Assembly (NCBI GenBank): GCA_902764875.1
Contig: CACWXP010000017.1
Location: 1-64,000, forward strand
Length of the DNA: 64,000 nucleotides
Origin: an uncultured Eubacteriales bacterium
GTDB taxonomy: Bacteria > Bacillota > Clostridia > Christensenellales > Aristaeellaceae
Direction: 5' to 3'
The position numbers and the translations under genes are program-made. Below the pieces are notes generated by a model. It ran no database searches and was not told where the DNA came from. It saw nothing but the letters and a program-made list of their open reading frames with translations. Of the stretch, positions 7,523-15,807 are shown one piece after another (within the stretch, counting starts at the first letter, position 1; every line of letters starts with the position of its first letter).

Positions 7523-8796
7523 ACGGAAAAATCTATAACTACGATACGAACGGGCTGGATGTGCGACCGGAAGATTACGTGGTTGCCGACACGCCCCGAG
7601 GGGCTGACCTGGGACAAATTGTCGTCGGGGGCAGAACCGTGGAAGATCAGGAAGGCGTCCAGTTCAGAAAAATCATCCGGATTGCAAATGAAAAAGATCT
7701 TCAGATCAGCGCTGAAAACCGGACAAAGGAAAAAGAAGCCTTTACGATTTGTCAGAAGAAGATTGTCGAACATCAGCTGGACATGAAGCTTGTTTCGGTT
7801 GAATACGCTTTCGACAACAGCAAGGCGCTGTTTTATTTTACAGCCAACGGACGGGTTGATTTCAGAAGCCTGGTGAAAGACCTTGCGTCTGTTTTCAAGA
7901 TGCGGATTGAGCTTCGGCAGATCGGGGTTCGGGACGAAGCGCGGATGATTGGCGGCCTGGGTCCCTGTGGGAGACAGATTTGCTGTGGCGCGTTTCTTGA
8001 CGAATTTCAGCCTGTTTCCATCAAAATGGCAAAGGAACAGAATCTTTCTCTGAATCCCACAAAAATCAGCGGCGTGTGCGGACGGCTGATGTGCTGCCTG
8101 AAATACGAACAGGATCACTATGAGCAAACGAGAAAGATGATGCCGAGAATCGGCAGGGAAGTAATTACGCCCGACGGGACGGGCACGGTGTGCGACCTGA
8201 ACATCGTGAAGGAAACGGTTTTTGTCCGGATTGTCAACGGTGATTCCAGTGAAATCAAGGAATATTCGCTTGAAAAGATTGAAAGAATCGAAAGAAAGCC
8301 GGACGAGACACCCAAAGCTTACGAACCCAGGACAAAGGAAAAAGGCGAGACCGCCACAGGAAAGCCTGCGGGAGGGGAAAACGATGAACCCGCCGCTCAG
8401 AAAGAAAACGCCGGGCGGAACGGACGGAATAACCCGTCAAGAAACCGCGAACCCAGAAAAAACGATCAGCTTGGAAAACCCGTGATGCGTGAGAACCCGA
8501 ACCGGAATACGACAGAGCCGCCGAAGAAAGACGAAAACCCGGAGAAAGAGCCGGAGACAGTGACAGAGACGGCCGAAGCAGCCTCGAAGGTTCCTGAAAT
8601 GACTTCGAAGGCAGAAGAGAGTGCCGTAACGACGGCTGAGACATCACCACGGGCAGCAGCGACGGTGACGAAGAACGCCGAAACCGCTCCGACGGCCACG
8701 GATGAAGCTCCGAAAGCAGCGAAACCGGCCGCGAAAACATCCAACTGGGCGGATGCCGTGCAGAGAATGATGGATTCCATGAATGGAAACGAATAA
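7489..8796 (+). CDS. ricT: PSP1-domain protein RicT (YaaT) with long disordered tail
   Basis: In Bacillus RicT joins RicA and RicF in an Fe-S-containing complex that modulates RNase Y cleavage of mRNAs, with effects on sporulation and biofilm. The PSP1 core spans about residues 1-265 and keeps the Cys sets CGRQICC (C160, C165, C166) and CGRLMCC (C197, C202, C203) expected for cluster binding. Residues about 270-420 are low-complexity, rich in Lys, Glu, Thr and Ala, and appear disordered; the last residues NWADAVQRMMDSM may form a helix. The start at 7489 has a GGAGAAGG site inside holB. The tail is much longer than the approximately 275-aa Bacillus protein. Confidence 0.9.
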   Translation: MAIIVGVRFQMNGKIYNYDTNGLDVRPEDYVVADTPRGADLGQIVVGGRTVEDQEGVQFRKIIRIANEKDLQISAENRTKEKEAFTICQKKIVEHQLDMKLVSVEYAFDNSKALFYFTANGRVDFRSLVKDLASVFKMRIELRQIGVRDEARMIGGLGPCGRQICCGAFLDEFQPVSIKMAKEQNLSLNPTKISGVCGRLMCCLKYEQDHYEQTRKMMPRIGREVITPDGTGTVCDLNIVKETVFVRIVNGDSSEIKEYSLEKIERIERKPDETPKAYEPRTKEKGETATGKPAGGENDEPAAQKENAGRNGRNNPSRNREPRKNDQLGKPVMRENPNRNTTEPPKKDENPEKEPETVTETAEAASKVPEMTSKAEESAVTTAETSPRAAATVTKNAETAPTATDEAPKAAKPAAKTSNWADAVQRMMDSMNGNE

Positions 8797-8813
8797 CAGA
8801 CAAAAAGTTTCAC

Positions 8814-8842
8814 TTGAATTGTTATGCATTCGATGATACAAT
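8814..8842 (+). promoter_or_regulatory. Promoter for the ferredoxin gene
   Basis: TTGAAT (8814-8819), 17-base spacer, TACAAT (8837-8842), just after the ricT stop. Confidence 0.72.
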
Positions 8843-8892
8843 TATAACGTAATCAACGTTCGCAGAGAACGTAAAAACTTGGAGGTAAAAAA

Positions 8893-9063
8893 ATGGCTTA
8901 CAAAATTTCCGATGAATGCATCAGCTGCGGCGCCTGCGCTGCCGAATGCCCCGTTTCCGCGATCTCTGAAGGCAACGGAAAGTACAACATCGACGCGGAT
9001 ACCTGCGTGGAATGCGGTGCCTGCGCTTCCACCTGCCCCGTCGGCGCTCCCGTCCAGGAATGA
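8893..9063 (+). CDS. Clostridial-type 2[4Fe-4S] ferredoxin
   Basis: A 56-aa electron carrier of the cytoplasm, the small ferredoxin that serves pyruvate:ferredoxin oxidoreductase, hydrogenases and similar enzymes in anaerobes. Two classic cluster motifs are visible: CISCGACAAECP and CVECGACASTCP, with the internal two-fold symmetry of the family. A strong GGAGG site precedes ATG 8893. It is monocistronic, with its own promoter (8814-8842) and a strong terminator (9083-9110). It indicates an anaerobic host. Confidence 0.96.
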   Translation: MAYKISDECISCGACAAECPVSAISEGNGKYNIDADTCVECGACASTCPVGAPVQE

Positions 9064-9082
9064 GACTGAGCATGTGAGACGG

Positions 9083-9110
9083 AAAAAGACCGGCTTCGGC
9101 CGGTCTTTTT
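9083..9110 (+). terminator. Terminator of the ferredoxin gene
   Basis: GACCGGC (9088-9094), UUCG tetraloop, GCCGGTC (9099-9105), followed by TTTTT. Confidence 0.92.
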
Positions 9111-9132
9111 CTATGCCATCCTGTACACGGGT

Positions 9133-9161
9133 AAAACAAAAACCTCCGGCCGAACCGGAGG
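9133..9161 (-). terminator. Terminator of tRNA-Lys
   Basis: On the minus strand CCTCCGG, loop TTCGG, CCGGAGG (plus 9161-9143), followed by TTTTTGTTTT. Confidence 0.9.
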
Positions 9162-9164
9162 CTG

Positions 9165-9237
9165 TACACCATTAGGGACTCGAACCCTAGACACCCTGAT
9201 TAAGAGTCAGGTGCTCTACCAACTGAGCTAATGGTGC
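9165..9237 (-). tRNA. tRNA-Lys (anticodon CTT)
   Basis: A 73-base cloverleaf: acceptor GCACCAT/ATGGTGT, D-arm AGCTCAGTTGGTAGAGC, anticodon loop CTCTTAA giving CTT (reads AAG), T-arm with GGTTCGAGTCC. CCA is not encoded. Confidence 0.95.
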
Positions 9238-9254
9238 TCAAGCGAACAAAACGT

Positions 9255-9282
9255 ATTATACATGATTCCGGGAATTTGTCAA
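9255..9282 (-). promoter_or_regulatory. Consensus promoter for tRNA-Lys
   Basis: Minus strand TTGACA (9282-9277), 16-base spacer, TATAAT (9260-9255). Confidence 0.85.
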
Positions 9283-9354
9283 CCATAAATTTTCGAAAGA
9301 ATCATTTTTTTTTGTAAAAGTAGCTAAATGCTTCTGTTTTCCCGAAAAGAAGTA

Positions 9355-9363
9355 TGATATAAT
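9355..9363 (+). promoter_or_regulatory. Extended -10 promoter element for mrnC operon
   Basis: TGATATAAT: an extended -10 (TG at 9355-9356 plus TATAAT 9358-9363). No good -35 is seen, which fits an extended -10 promoter. Confidence 0.6.
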
Positions 9364-9392
9364 TCTTCAGGAACATAAGGAGGATTCGGCTT

Positions 9393-9806
9393 TTGCTGTT
9401 CGAGATGTTTAAACCGGTAGCGGAGAAGGACGCCGGGATGATGAATGTTCTTCAGCTTGCCTATATTGGGGATGCCATTTGGGAGGTTTTTGTCCGGAAC
9501 GATCTGATCCGGAAAGGCCTGAACGTTCATCACATGCATTCCGAATGCATCCGTCGGGTAAGCGCTAGAGCCCAGGCCGGTTTTATTCAGGAACTGGAAG
9601 AATTGCTTTCTCCGGAAGAAGCGGAACTGGTCCGCAGGGGGAGGAACGCTCACACGCATCATCCGGTTCCCAAAAACCAGCATCCGGAAGACTATGCACT
9701 GGCCACGGGATTCGAAACGCTGATCGGGTATCTGCACCTGACGGGAAAAGACGAACGGATTGCCGAACTAGCCGGAAAGATCCTCGGAGGAGAAGAAAAT
9801 GGCTGA
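9393..9806 (+). CDS. mrnC: Mini-ribonuclease III
   Basis: Mini-III is an RNase III catalytic domain without the double-stranded-RNA-binding domain; in Bacillus it matures 23S rRNA. The 137-aa protein contains the signature LAYIGDAIWEVFVRN and the C-terminal LATGFETLIGYLHL, which carry the Asp/Glu metal ligands. The likely start is TTG 9393, nine bases after AAGGAGG (9377-9383); ATG 9405 is a less well placed alternative. The stop overlaps the thyX start by eight bases. The order mrnC-thyX-rlmB-sigH is a common clostridial operon. Confidence 0.9.
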   Translation: MLFEMFKPVAEKDAGMMNVLQLAYIGDAIWEVFVRNDLIRKGLNVHHMHSECIRRVSARAQAGFIQELEELLSPEEAELVRRGRNAHTHHPVPKNQHPEDYALATGFETLIGYLHLTGKDERIAELAGKILGGEENG

Positions 9807-10551
9807 AAGAAAAGAAATGAACGTGACGCTGATCCGGCATACGCTGCAACCGGAGGAACTGATCGCCCTGAGCGCCAAGCTGTGCTATTCCAAATCCACG
9901 ATCAGCGGATTGAGTGAACGCGTATCTGCAAAGGATCAAAGTAATTTTATCGAACGGCTGATGAACATGGGCCATGAATCGACCTTCGAGCACGCCAGCT
10001 TCACTTTCGGAATCGAAGGCGTCAGCCGGGTGCTGCTGGCTCAGCTGACGAGGCACAGGCTTGCCAGCTTCAGCGTTCAGAGCCAGCGGTATGTGTCGTA
10101 TGAAAACGGCTTCGGATATATTCTTCCGCCGAAAATCGAAGCGCTGGGCGAAGAAGCCGTTGCCAGATATACGGCACAGATGAGCCAGATTGAGACCTGG
10201 TATAAAGAATGGCAGGAGCAGCTTGGGAAAAAGGGAGAGCAGAGCAACGAGGACGCGCGGTTTGTGCTTCCGAACGCCTGCGAAACCCGGATTATGCTGA
10301 CGATGAACATTCGTGAGCTCCGGCATTTCTTCAGCCTTCGCATGTGCAACCGGGCCCAGTGGGAAATCAACGAACTGGCAACAAGAATGCACCGGCTTTG
10401 CCTGGAGACGGCTCCGGCGCTGTTTGAAGACGCCGGCCCGGCCTGCCTTCGGGGAAGATGCCCGGAAGGAGAAAAGACCTGCGGACAGGGCCCGCAAAAA
10501 AGAGCGGAACGGGAAGTACTGCTGAAAAGCCTTGAAAAGCCCATAAAATAG
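9799..10551 (+). CDS. thyX: FAD-dependent thymidylate synthase ThyX
   Basis: ThyX makes dTMP from dUMP using methylene-tetrahydrofolate, NADPH and FAD, in place of ThyA. The family motif RHRLASFSVQSQRYV (about residues 84-98) matches the RHRxxSxxxxSxR signature, and the second part of the active site is in LRHFFSLRMCNRAQWEI. The 250-aa length is normal. The C-terminus has three Cys close together (CLRGRCPEGEKTC); this tail also occurs in related clostridial proteins. ThyX's need for little tetrahydrofolate regeneration fits an anaerobe. Translation is probably coupled to mrnC. Confidence 0.95.
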   Translation: MAERKEMNVTLIRHTLQPEELIALSAKLCYSKSTISGLSERVSAKDQSNFIERLMNMGHESTFEHASFTFGIEGVSRVLLAQLTRHRLASFSVQSQRYVSYENGFGYILPPKIEALGEEAVARYTAQMSQIETWYKEWQEQLGKKGEQSNEDARFVLPNACETRIMLTMNIRELRHFFSLRMCNRAQWEINELATRMHRLCLETAPALFEDAGPACLRGRCPEGEKTCGQGPQKRAEREVLLKSLEKPIK

Positions 10552-10562
10552 AGACGTATAAT
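10532..10562 (+). promoter_or_regulatory. Possible internal promoter before rlmB
   Basis: TTGAAA (10532-10537) and TATAAT (10557-10562), but with a 19-base spacer, which is long. It lies across the thyX stop. Confidence 0.4.
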
Positions 10563-10597
10563 TCAGACAAAAATAAATTGCAACAGGAGAAAAGACG

Positions 10598-11707
10598 ATG
10601 GCATACAGGAACGATTCGGATCCATACGGAAAAAGGCCCGCCGCAGACGGTCGGAAACCGCAGGGAAACAGAAGAGAAACCGCTGGGAGCGGGAAAAAGT
10701 ACGACGACTACCGCTTTGACAGTGGAAAAAACACCGGACGGGGCAGAAATGACGACGGTCGTGGAAGCAGCAGCCGATCCAGAAACAGCGACAGCAGGAA
10801 CAGAAACACTGACAGCCGGGTCAGCTATGACAACAGCCGTGGAAACAACAGCAGAAAATTCAGCGAGGAAGGTTTTGAGGGCCGCAGGTGGGAAGATCCT
10901 CGGCCCGCAAGACCGATTCGCCGGGAGGAGGCGGCTTACGAAGAACGTGGAGCGGTTGCTCAGAACGACATTCGGGAGGAAAACTACATTCTGACGGGCC
11001 GTAATCCGATCCGCGAGGCGCTGAAGAATGGCCGGGACCTGGAAAAACTGTTGGTTCAGAAGGGCGAATTGAGCGGAAGCGCAATGGAAATCGTGAAAAC
11101 GGCCAAGGAACGCAAGGTCATGATTCAGGTGGTCGAAAAAAGCCGGCTGGACGAGATCGCACCCCGCCATCAGGGACTGATCGCCTTTGCCAGTGCGTTC
11201 CGTTATTCCACGGTGGAGGACATGCTGCAAAAGGCCGAGGAACTCGGGGAAGCCCCTTTCCTGATCCTGCTGGACGGGATTACGGATCCGCACAATCTGG
11301 GCGCGATCATCCGGAGCGCGGAATGCACCGGGGCTCACGGAATCATCGTTCCGCAGCACCGGAGCGTCGGCCTGACGCCAGCTGCGGTGAAAGCAAGCGC
11401 GGGAGCTGTGGAATATATTCCGATTGCCCGGGTGACCAATCTGAACCGGACCATTGAAGAACTGCAGAAGAAAAACGTCTGGGTCTATGCGCTGACGATG
11501 AACGGGGAGGACTACGAAAAAGTATCCTTTACCAGCGGATGCGCCGTCGTGATCGGTGCTGAAGGAGACGGCATCAGCAAACTGACGGAGGAGAAATGCG
11601 ACGTCAGCGTTTCTCTGCCGATGAAGGGTCATCTGGACAGCCTGAACGCGTCTGTTGCCGCCGGCGTGATCATGTACCGCATTATGAGTGCCAGGAAAAA
11701 GGACTGA
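10598..11707 (+). CDS. rlmB: 23S rRNA (guanosine-2'-O-)-methyltransferase, SpoU family, with disordered N-terminal extension
   Basis: RlmB 2'-O-methylates G2251 in the peptidyl-transferase loop of 23S rRNA. The C-terminal 250 residues hold the substrate-binding domain (GRNPIREALKNG) and the SPOUT trefoil-knot core (LDGITDPHNLGAIIRSAE, then VIGAEGDGIS and LPMKGHLDSLNASVAAG). The first 125 residues are an unusual extension rich in Arg, Gly, Ser, Asn and Asp with RG and RD/RN repeats and no predicted fold. Typical RlmB is about 245 aa. ATG 10598 has an ACAGGAG site. Assignment to RlmB over other SpoU enzymes rests on the operon and similarity. Confidence 0.88.
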   Translation: MAYRNDSDPYGKRPAADGRKPQGNRRETAGSGKKYDDYRFDSGKNTGRGRNDDGRGSSSRSRNSDSRNRNTDSRVSYDNSRGNNSRKFSEEGFEGRRWEDPRPARPIRREEAAYEERGAVAQNDIREENYILTGRNPIREALKNGRDLEKLLVQKGELSGSAMEIVKTAKERKVMIQVVEKSRLDEIAPRHQGLIAFASAFRYSTVEDMLQKAEELGEAPFLILLDGITDPHNLGAIIRSAECTGAHGIIVPQHRSVGLTPAAVKASAGAVEYIPIARVTNLNRTIEELQKKNVWVYALTMNGEDYEKVSFTSGCAVVIGAEGDGISKLTEEKCDVSVSLPMKGHLDSLNASVAAGVIMYRIMSARKKD

Positions 11708-11710
11708 ACC

Positions 11711-12373
11711 ATGGATAAAGACGAACGTTTTGAAACGGAAGAAATGCAGGGTGAATTCAGCAGGTATACCGACCTCACGGACGAGAAAATCGTTGAACTG
11801 AGCCATGAGGGCGATGCAACGGCGGAAGAATACCTGCTGGACAAATACAAGAACTTCGTTCGCAGCAAAGCGAGGAGTTATTTCCTTGTGGGCGCCGATC
11901 ATGAAGACATCGTTCAGGAGGGCATGATCGGACTGTACAAGGCCATACGGGATTATCGGCCTGACAAGCTGAGTTCCTTCCGGGCCTTTGCCGAGCTTTG
12001 CATTACCCGTCAGATTATTACCGCCATCAAAACCGCAACAAGGCAGAAGCATATCCCACTGAACAATTATGTTTCACTGAACAAACCGCTGTATGACGAA
12101 GAGAGCGACCGCACCCTTCTGGACGTGATTATTGAGGGCAGAACCTCCGATCCGGAGGAAATGATCATCAACATGGAAAACGTCGGAAATATCCGGACGA
12201 AAATCAATGAAGTGCTTTCCGGACTGGAACAGGAAGTGCTGAACGCTTATCTGGACGGGAAAAGCTATCAGGAAATCGCCGAATCCCTGGGAAGACATGT
12301 GAAATCTATTGACAATGCGCTGCAGCGTGTCAAACGAAAACTGGAAAAATATCTGGAAGAAAACAAAAACTGA
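11711..12373 (+). CDS. sigH: RNA polymerase sigma factor SigH
   Basis: SigH (Spo0H) is the sigma-70-family factor that starts early stationary-phase and sporulation transcription in Bacillota. The 220-aa protein shows region 2 (DHEDIVQEGMIGLYKAIRDY; region 2.4 in AFAELCITRQIITAIKTA) and region 4 with a helix-turn-helix (KSYQEIAESLGRHVKSIDNALQRVKRKL). It follows rlmB after three bases and ends the operon. Sporulation cannot be inferred from sigH alone, since non-sporulating clostridia also keep it. Confidence 0.93.
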   Translation: MDKDERFETEEMQGEFSRYTDLTDEKIVELSHEGDATAEEYLLDKYKNFVRSKARSYFLVGADHEDIVQEGMIGLYKAIRDYRPDKLSSFRAFAELCITRQIITAIKTATRQKHIPLNNYVSLNKPLYDEESDRTLLDVIIEGRTSDPEEMIINMENVGNIRTKINEVLSGLEQEVLNAYLDGKSYQEIAESLGRHVKSIDNALQRVKRKLEKYLEENKN

Positions 12374-12374
12374 A

Positions 12375-12689
12375 TCAGGGAGCTGCCAGTTCCGCCGCCT
12401 CGTCGATCATTTCCTCGAGACGGATGGGGGGAGAACTGTGCCGGCTGCCGGCGGAGATAACCTGAATATCTCCTTCGGGTTTTGAACCGATGGCAAATAC
12501 ACACAGCACGACAAGCACTGCGGACAGACAGCAGAGCGCAATCACCGTACGGAAGGAAATTTTTCTTTTTTCACGGCCCGAAGCAGCAGAAAGAAGAATT
12601 TTATGCTTCAGGGCTTCGTCTGCTTTGAGGCTGGAAAGAACGTGATCCGATATTTCCGGAAGATGGCGGAGTCGATCGTCCATATTCAT
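12375..12689 (-). CDS. Small single-pass membrane protein, candidate anti-sigma factor
   Basis: The 104-aa protein has a charged cytoplasmic N-terminus (about 1-45), one transmembrane helix (about 47-67, TVIALCCLSAVLVVLCVFAIG) and a short outer part. No family is recognised with confidence. Its start overlaps the stop of the ECF sigma factor gene by four bases (ATGA), so it is translated with it. This arrangement suggests an anti-sigma factor that holds the sigma factor at the membrane; no zinc-finger HxxxCxxC motif is present. It converges on sigH with only a one-base gap. Confidence 0.55.
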   Translation of the reverse strand: MNMDDRLRHLPEISDHVLSSLKADEALKHKILLSAASGREKRKISFRTVIALCCLSAVLVVLCVFAIGSKPEGDIQVISAGSRHSSPPIRLEEMIDEAAELAAP

Positions 12690-13201
12690 TCTCCTTTCAA
12701 TTCTTTTGACAGCCTGCCTCTGGCCCTGGAGAGACGGGAGGATACCGTTCCCTCGGCAATTCCAAGCATTTCGGCGATTTCAGAGACGCCGTAGCCCTGG
12801 TAATAATGGAGGAGGACCACATCTTTGAACTCGGCCGGGAGGCGGCTGACCGATTCGGCCAGGGCGATTGAATCGGCGGCCCTGCCGATTTCATCATCGG
12901 CGGGGAACAGCTCGAAGGCGGGATGGCCAAGCACGACCTTCTTCAGCCAGGAGCTTCGCCAAAGATCACGGCAGCGGTTGAGCGCAACTTTCAGCAGCCA
13001 TGATTTTTCGCGGCCGCTGACCAGGGCGGGACGATTCTGCAGATAACGAATGAAGACGTCCTGGGTGACATCCTCGGCGCGCTGCCGGTCGCCGAGATAA
13101 TAATACGAAACGCGGAGCACATCGGTTGCATACAGGGCATAGAGCTCATCAAAGGAAAGCTCGGAAACCTTGCCCTCCTGATCGGAAGGATCGCGGCCCA
13201 C
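12686..13201 (-). CDS. ECF-type RNA polymerase sigma factor
   Basis: An alternative sigma factor of the extracytoplasmic-function group. Region 2 is seen in LYALYATDVLRVSYYYLGDRQRAEDVTQDVF and region 4 in LPAEFKDVVLLHYYQGYGVSEIAEMLGIAEGTVSSRLSRARGRL, the standard helix-turn-helix. GTG 13201 is preferred because GGAGG lies five bases upstream; a TTG at 13252 lacks a site. It is co-transcribed with the membrane protein at 12375-12689. The signal sensed and regulon are unknown. A promoter is visible at 13273-13301. Confidence 0.87.
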   Translation of the reverse strand: MGRDPSDQEGKVSELSFDELYALYATDVLRVSYYYLGDRQRAEDVTQDVFIRYLQNRPALVSGREKSWLLKVALNRCRDLWRSSWLKKVVLGHPAFELFPADDEIGRAADSIALAESVSRLPAEFKDVVLLHYYQGYGVSEIAEMLGIAEGTVSSRLSRARGRLSKELKGE

Positions 13202-13272
13202 AGATTCCTCCACGGATAATAACGAACAAAACAAACCGATTCTTCCCTCCAAAGGAAAAATTTTTCTGTTCT

Positions 13273-13301
13273 ATTATAATCTGAAGCAGGACAAAGGGCA
13301 A
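13273..13301 (-). promoter_or_regulatory. Promoter for the ECF sigma factor operon
   Basis: Minus strand TTGCCC (13301-13296), 17-base spacer, TATAAT (13278-13273). Confidence 0.55.
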
Positions 13302-13316
13302 ACCTGAAATTTGCAC

Positions 13317-13346
13317 TTGACGAACCATACAGAAAACAGGTAAAAT
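13317..13346 (+). promoter_or_regulatory. Promoter for the glycogen operon
   Basis: TTGACG (13317-13322), 18-base spacer, TAAAAT (13341-13346), 75 bases before glgC. Confidence 0.65.
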
Positions 13347-13420
13347 AAACAAAACAAGGAGTTCCAAAGCCTTCGGTATGAACGGAATAAATTTTTTATG
13401 AATAAGGAGAGTGTTGTTCT

Positions 13421-14611
13421 GTGTTGAGAAAGAAAACTTGCGTTGCAATGCTTCTGGCCGGCGGACAGGGAAGCCGGCTCGGGGTCCTGACCCAAAAGGT
13501 GGCGAAGCCCGCTATTCCCTACGGCGGAAAGTACAGAATCATTGACTTCCCGCTGAGTAACTGCACGAACAGCGGTATTGACACGGTTGGCGTGCTGACC
13601 CAGTATCAGCCTCTGGAACTGAATGCCTACATCGGCAGCGGTGCTCCCTGGGATCTTGACATCAGTAACGGCGGCGTGTTTGTTCTTCCGCCCTATCAGA
13701 AGGGAAAGAGCGGAGAATGGTACCGGGGAACCGCCAACGCCATCTACCAGAATATCGCCTTCATCGAACAGTACAACCCGGACTATGTGCTGATCCTGAG
13801 CGGCGACCACATCTACAAGATGGATTACAACGCCATGCTCAACTATCATATCCGGCACGGCGCGGACGCCACGATTGCCGTCCGTGAAGTCCCATGGGAG
13901 GAAGCATCCCGCTTCGGCATCATGAATACCGATTCGGACGACAGAATTATCGAATTCGAGGAAAAACCGAAGAATCCCAAGAGCAACAAGGCTTCCATGG
14001 GTGTTTATATCTTTACATGGAGCAAACTGCGGCAATATCTTGAAAACGACGAAGGCGACAAGAAGAGCAACAACGACTTCGGAAAGAACATCATTCCGAA
14101 TATGCTGGCAGACAAACAGGTTCTGGTGGCCTACAGCTTCAACGGCTACTGGAAGGACGTCGGAACGATCGAGAGCCTGTGGGAAGCCAATATGGACCTG
14201 CTTGAGAAGCCAATGCCCATCGACATGCACGACAAAAGGTGGCGTATTTACGCCAAGAACCCCGGCATGGCTCCGCATTACATCGCAAAAGGCGCCACGG
14301 TACATGACACACTGATCACGGAAGGCTGCGAGGTTTACGGAAACGTGGAACACTCCATTCTTTTTGCCGGCGTTATCATTGAAGAAGGCGCGAAGGTCGA
14401 ATCCAGCGTGATCATGCCCGGCAGCGTGATTAAACGCGGCGCGGTTGTGCAGCGGGCCATCGTGGCGATGAACGGTGTGGTCGGCCCCGGCGCATTCGTC
14501 GGAGAGGAAACCGGCAATATCGCCGTTGTCGGCCCCGGCATGACCGTTCCGGCCGGAAAACATATTCCCGCCGGAGATCAGGTTGACGAAGCCTACGTTT
14601 TTGACAAGTAA
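13421..14611 (+). CDS. glgC: Glucose-1-phosphate adenylyltransferase catalytic subunit
   Basis: GlgC makes ADP-glucose from glucose-1-phosphate and ATP, the committed step of glycogen synthesis. The 396-aa protein begins with the nucleotidyltransferase signature [16 protein letters not shown] and includes the [11 protein letters not shown] allosteric/catalytic segment, [11 protein letters not shown] and, in the second half, the left-handed beta-helix hexapeptide region. The GTG at 13421 is ten bases from AAGGAGA. It is the first gene of glgC-glgD-glgA. Confidence 0.95.
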   Translation: MLRKKTCVAMLLAGGQGSRLGVLTQKVAKPAIPYGGKYRIIDFPLSNCTNSGIDTVGVLTQYQPLELNAYIGSGAPWDLDISNGGVFVLPPYQKGKSGEWYRGTANAIYQNIAFIEQYNPDYVLILSGDHIYKMDYNAMLNYHIRHGADATIAVREVPWEEASRFGIMNTDSDDRIIEFEEKPKNPKSNKASMGVYIFTWSKLRQYLENDEGDKKSNNDFGKNIIPNMLADKQVLVAYSFNGYWKDVGTIESLWEANMDLLEKPMPIDMHDKRWRIYAKNPGMAPHYIAKGATVHDTLITEGCEVYGNVEHSILFAGVIIEEGAKVESSVIMPGSVIKRGAVVQRAIVAMNGVVGPGAFVGEETGNIAVVGPGMTVPAGKHIPAGDQVDEAYVFDK

Positions 14612-14663
14612 GATAACATCAATTCAGACAACCGAAAACAGCCGGAAAGGATGAGAAAATCAT

Positions 14664-15785
14664 ATGAAGGATATCATGGGACTTATTTATACGGGCGAAA
14701 ACGACGCCAGACTTCGCGAACTGACGGTTACGCGCGCCATCGCTGCCATGCCGGTTGCCGGAAGGTACCGGGTGATTGACTTCCTGGTGAGCAGCATGGT
14801 CAACGCCGGAATGAAGAATATCGGCGTGATCACCCAGAAAAACTACCACAGCCTGATGGACCATCTGGGCAGCGGCAAGGAATGGGATCTTCACGGAAAG
14901 AACAACGGTCTGCACATTCTGCCTCCCTTCCTGACAAGGGAAAACGTGGGCCTATATCCCGGACTGCTGGACGCTCTGCGGAGTAACAGTAATTTCTTCG
15001 TCCGGAGCAAGCAGGAAATTCTGGTGCTGAGCAACAGCAGCATTATTTACAACGCACGGCTGGATGAACTGGTTCAGTTCTATCAGGATACGAACGCCGA
15101 CATCACCCTGCTTTATACCAAGGATCCTACGATGAAGCGGGATGAATACGGCACGTACCTGCAGCTGGACAAGAGCGGCAACGTGACGGACATGGAAGTG
15201 CAGCCGACCCATCCCGGATACGACAATGTTTACATGCAGGTGATGGTGATCAAGCGCGAGCTGATCAAGGAACTGGTCGACAAGGCTGTAAGCCACGGAC
15301 AGCACAGCATGGATCGCGACATTCTCCTGCGGTTGGTTCAGGACAGAAGCGCCAAGGTCAATGCCTATGAATACAAGGGCAAGTGCTGGATGATCGACAG
15401 CGTTCAGAGCTACTTCAAGTTCAACATGGACATTCTGGATCCCAAGATGCGGAAAGGACTTTTCCGGGAAGATATGCCGGTATTCACCAAGGTCCGCGAC
15501 GAAATGCCTGCGTGCTACGGCGACGACGCGACGACTGTCAACTCTCTGGTGGCAGATGGCTGCCAGGTGGACGGCACCGTTGAGAACAGCATTCTGTTCC
15601 GCGGCGTGAAGATCGCGGCCGGCGCCCATGTGAAGAATTGCATTATCATGCAGGACGGCCAGGTGCATGAAGGCGCCTACATCGAGAACTGCATTCTCGA
15701 CAAGCAGGCGGTCATCAAACGGAACTCCAAGCTGATCGGGCCGGAAGCCTATCCGATCGTAATCGGCAAGGATGTTGTAATCTGA
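14664..15785 (+). CDS. glgD: Glucose-1-phosphate adenylyltransferase subunit GlgD
   Basis: GlgD is a paralogue of GlgC found in Bacillota that forms a hetero-oligomer with it and raises its activity; it is weakly active or inactive alone. The 373-aa protein has the same fold, but the N-terminal glycine-rich nucleotide loop of GlgC is replaced (MGLIYTGENDARLREL) and the AGRYRVIDF segment is kept. The C-terminal beta-helix repeats are clear (GCQVDGTVENSILFRGVKI). It lies 52 bases downstream of glgC and 22 upstream of glgA. Confidence 0.94.
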   Translation: MKDIMGLIYTGENDARLRELTVTRAIAAMPVAGRYRVIDFLVSSMVNAGMKNIGVITQKNYHSLMDHLGSGKEWDLHGKNNGLHILPPFLTRENVGLYPGLLDALRSNSNFFVRSKQEILVLSNSSIIYNARLDELVQFYQDTNADITLLYTKDPTMKRDEYGTYLQLDKSGNVTDMEVQPTHPGYDNVYMQVMVIKRELIKELVDKAVSHGQHSMDRDILLRLVQDRSAKVNAYEYKGKCWMIDSVQSYFKFNMDILDPKMRKGLFREDMPVFTKVRDEMPACYGDDATTVNSLVADGCQVDGTVENSILFRGVKIAAGAHVKNCIIMQDGQVHEGAYIENCILDKQAVIKRNSKLIGPEAYPIVIGKDVVI

Positions 15786-15807
15786 AACAATTCGGGAGGG
15801 AAGCTAT

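Noticed and set aside
9380-9410. ATG 9405 as the mrnC start
   Set aside because: AAGGAGG is nine bases before TTG 9393, a better spacing than for ATG 9405, although the choice affects only four residues.
13291-13312. GGGCAAACC, part of the c-di-GMP-I riboswitch consensus, upstream of the glycogen operon
   Set aside because: Only nine bases match, the second conserved half (GGACGCAAAGCC-type) is absent, and the sequence lies upstream of the glgC promoter so would not be in that transcript.
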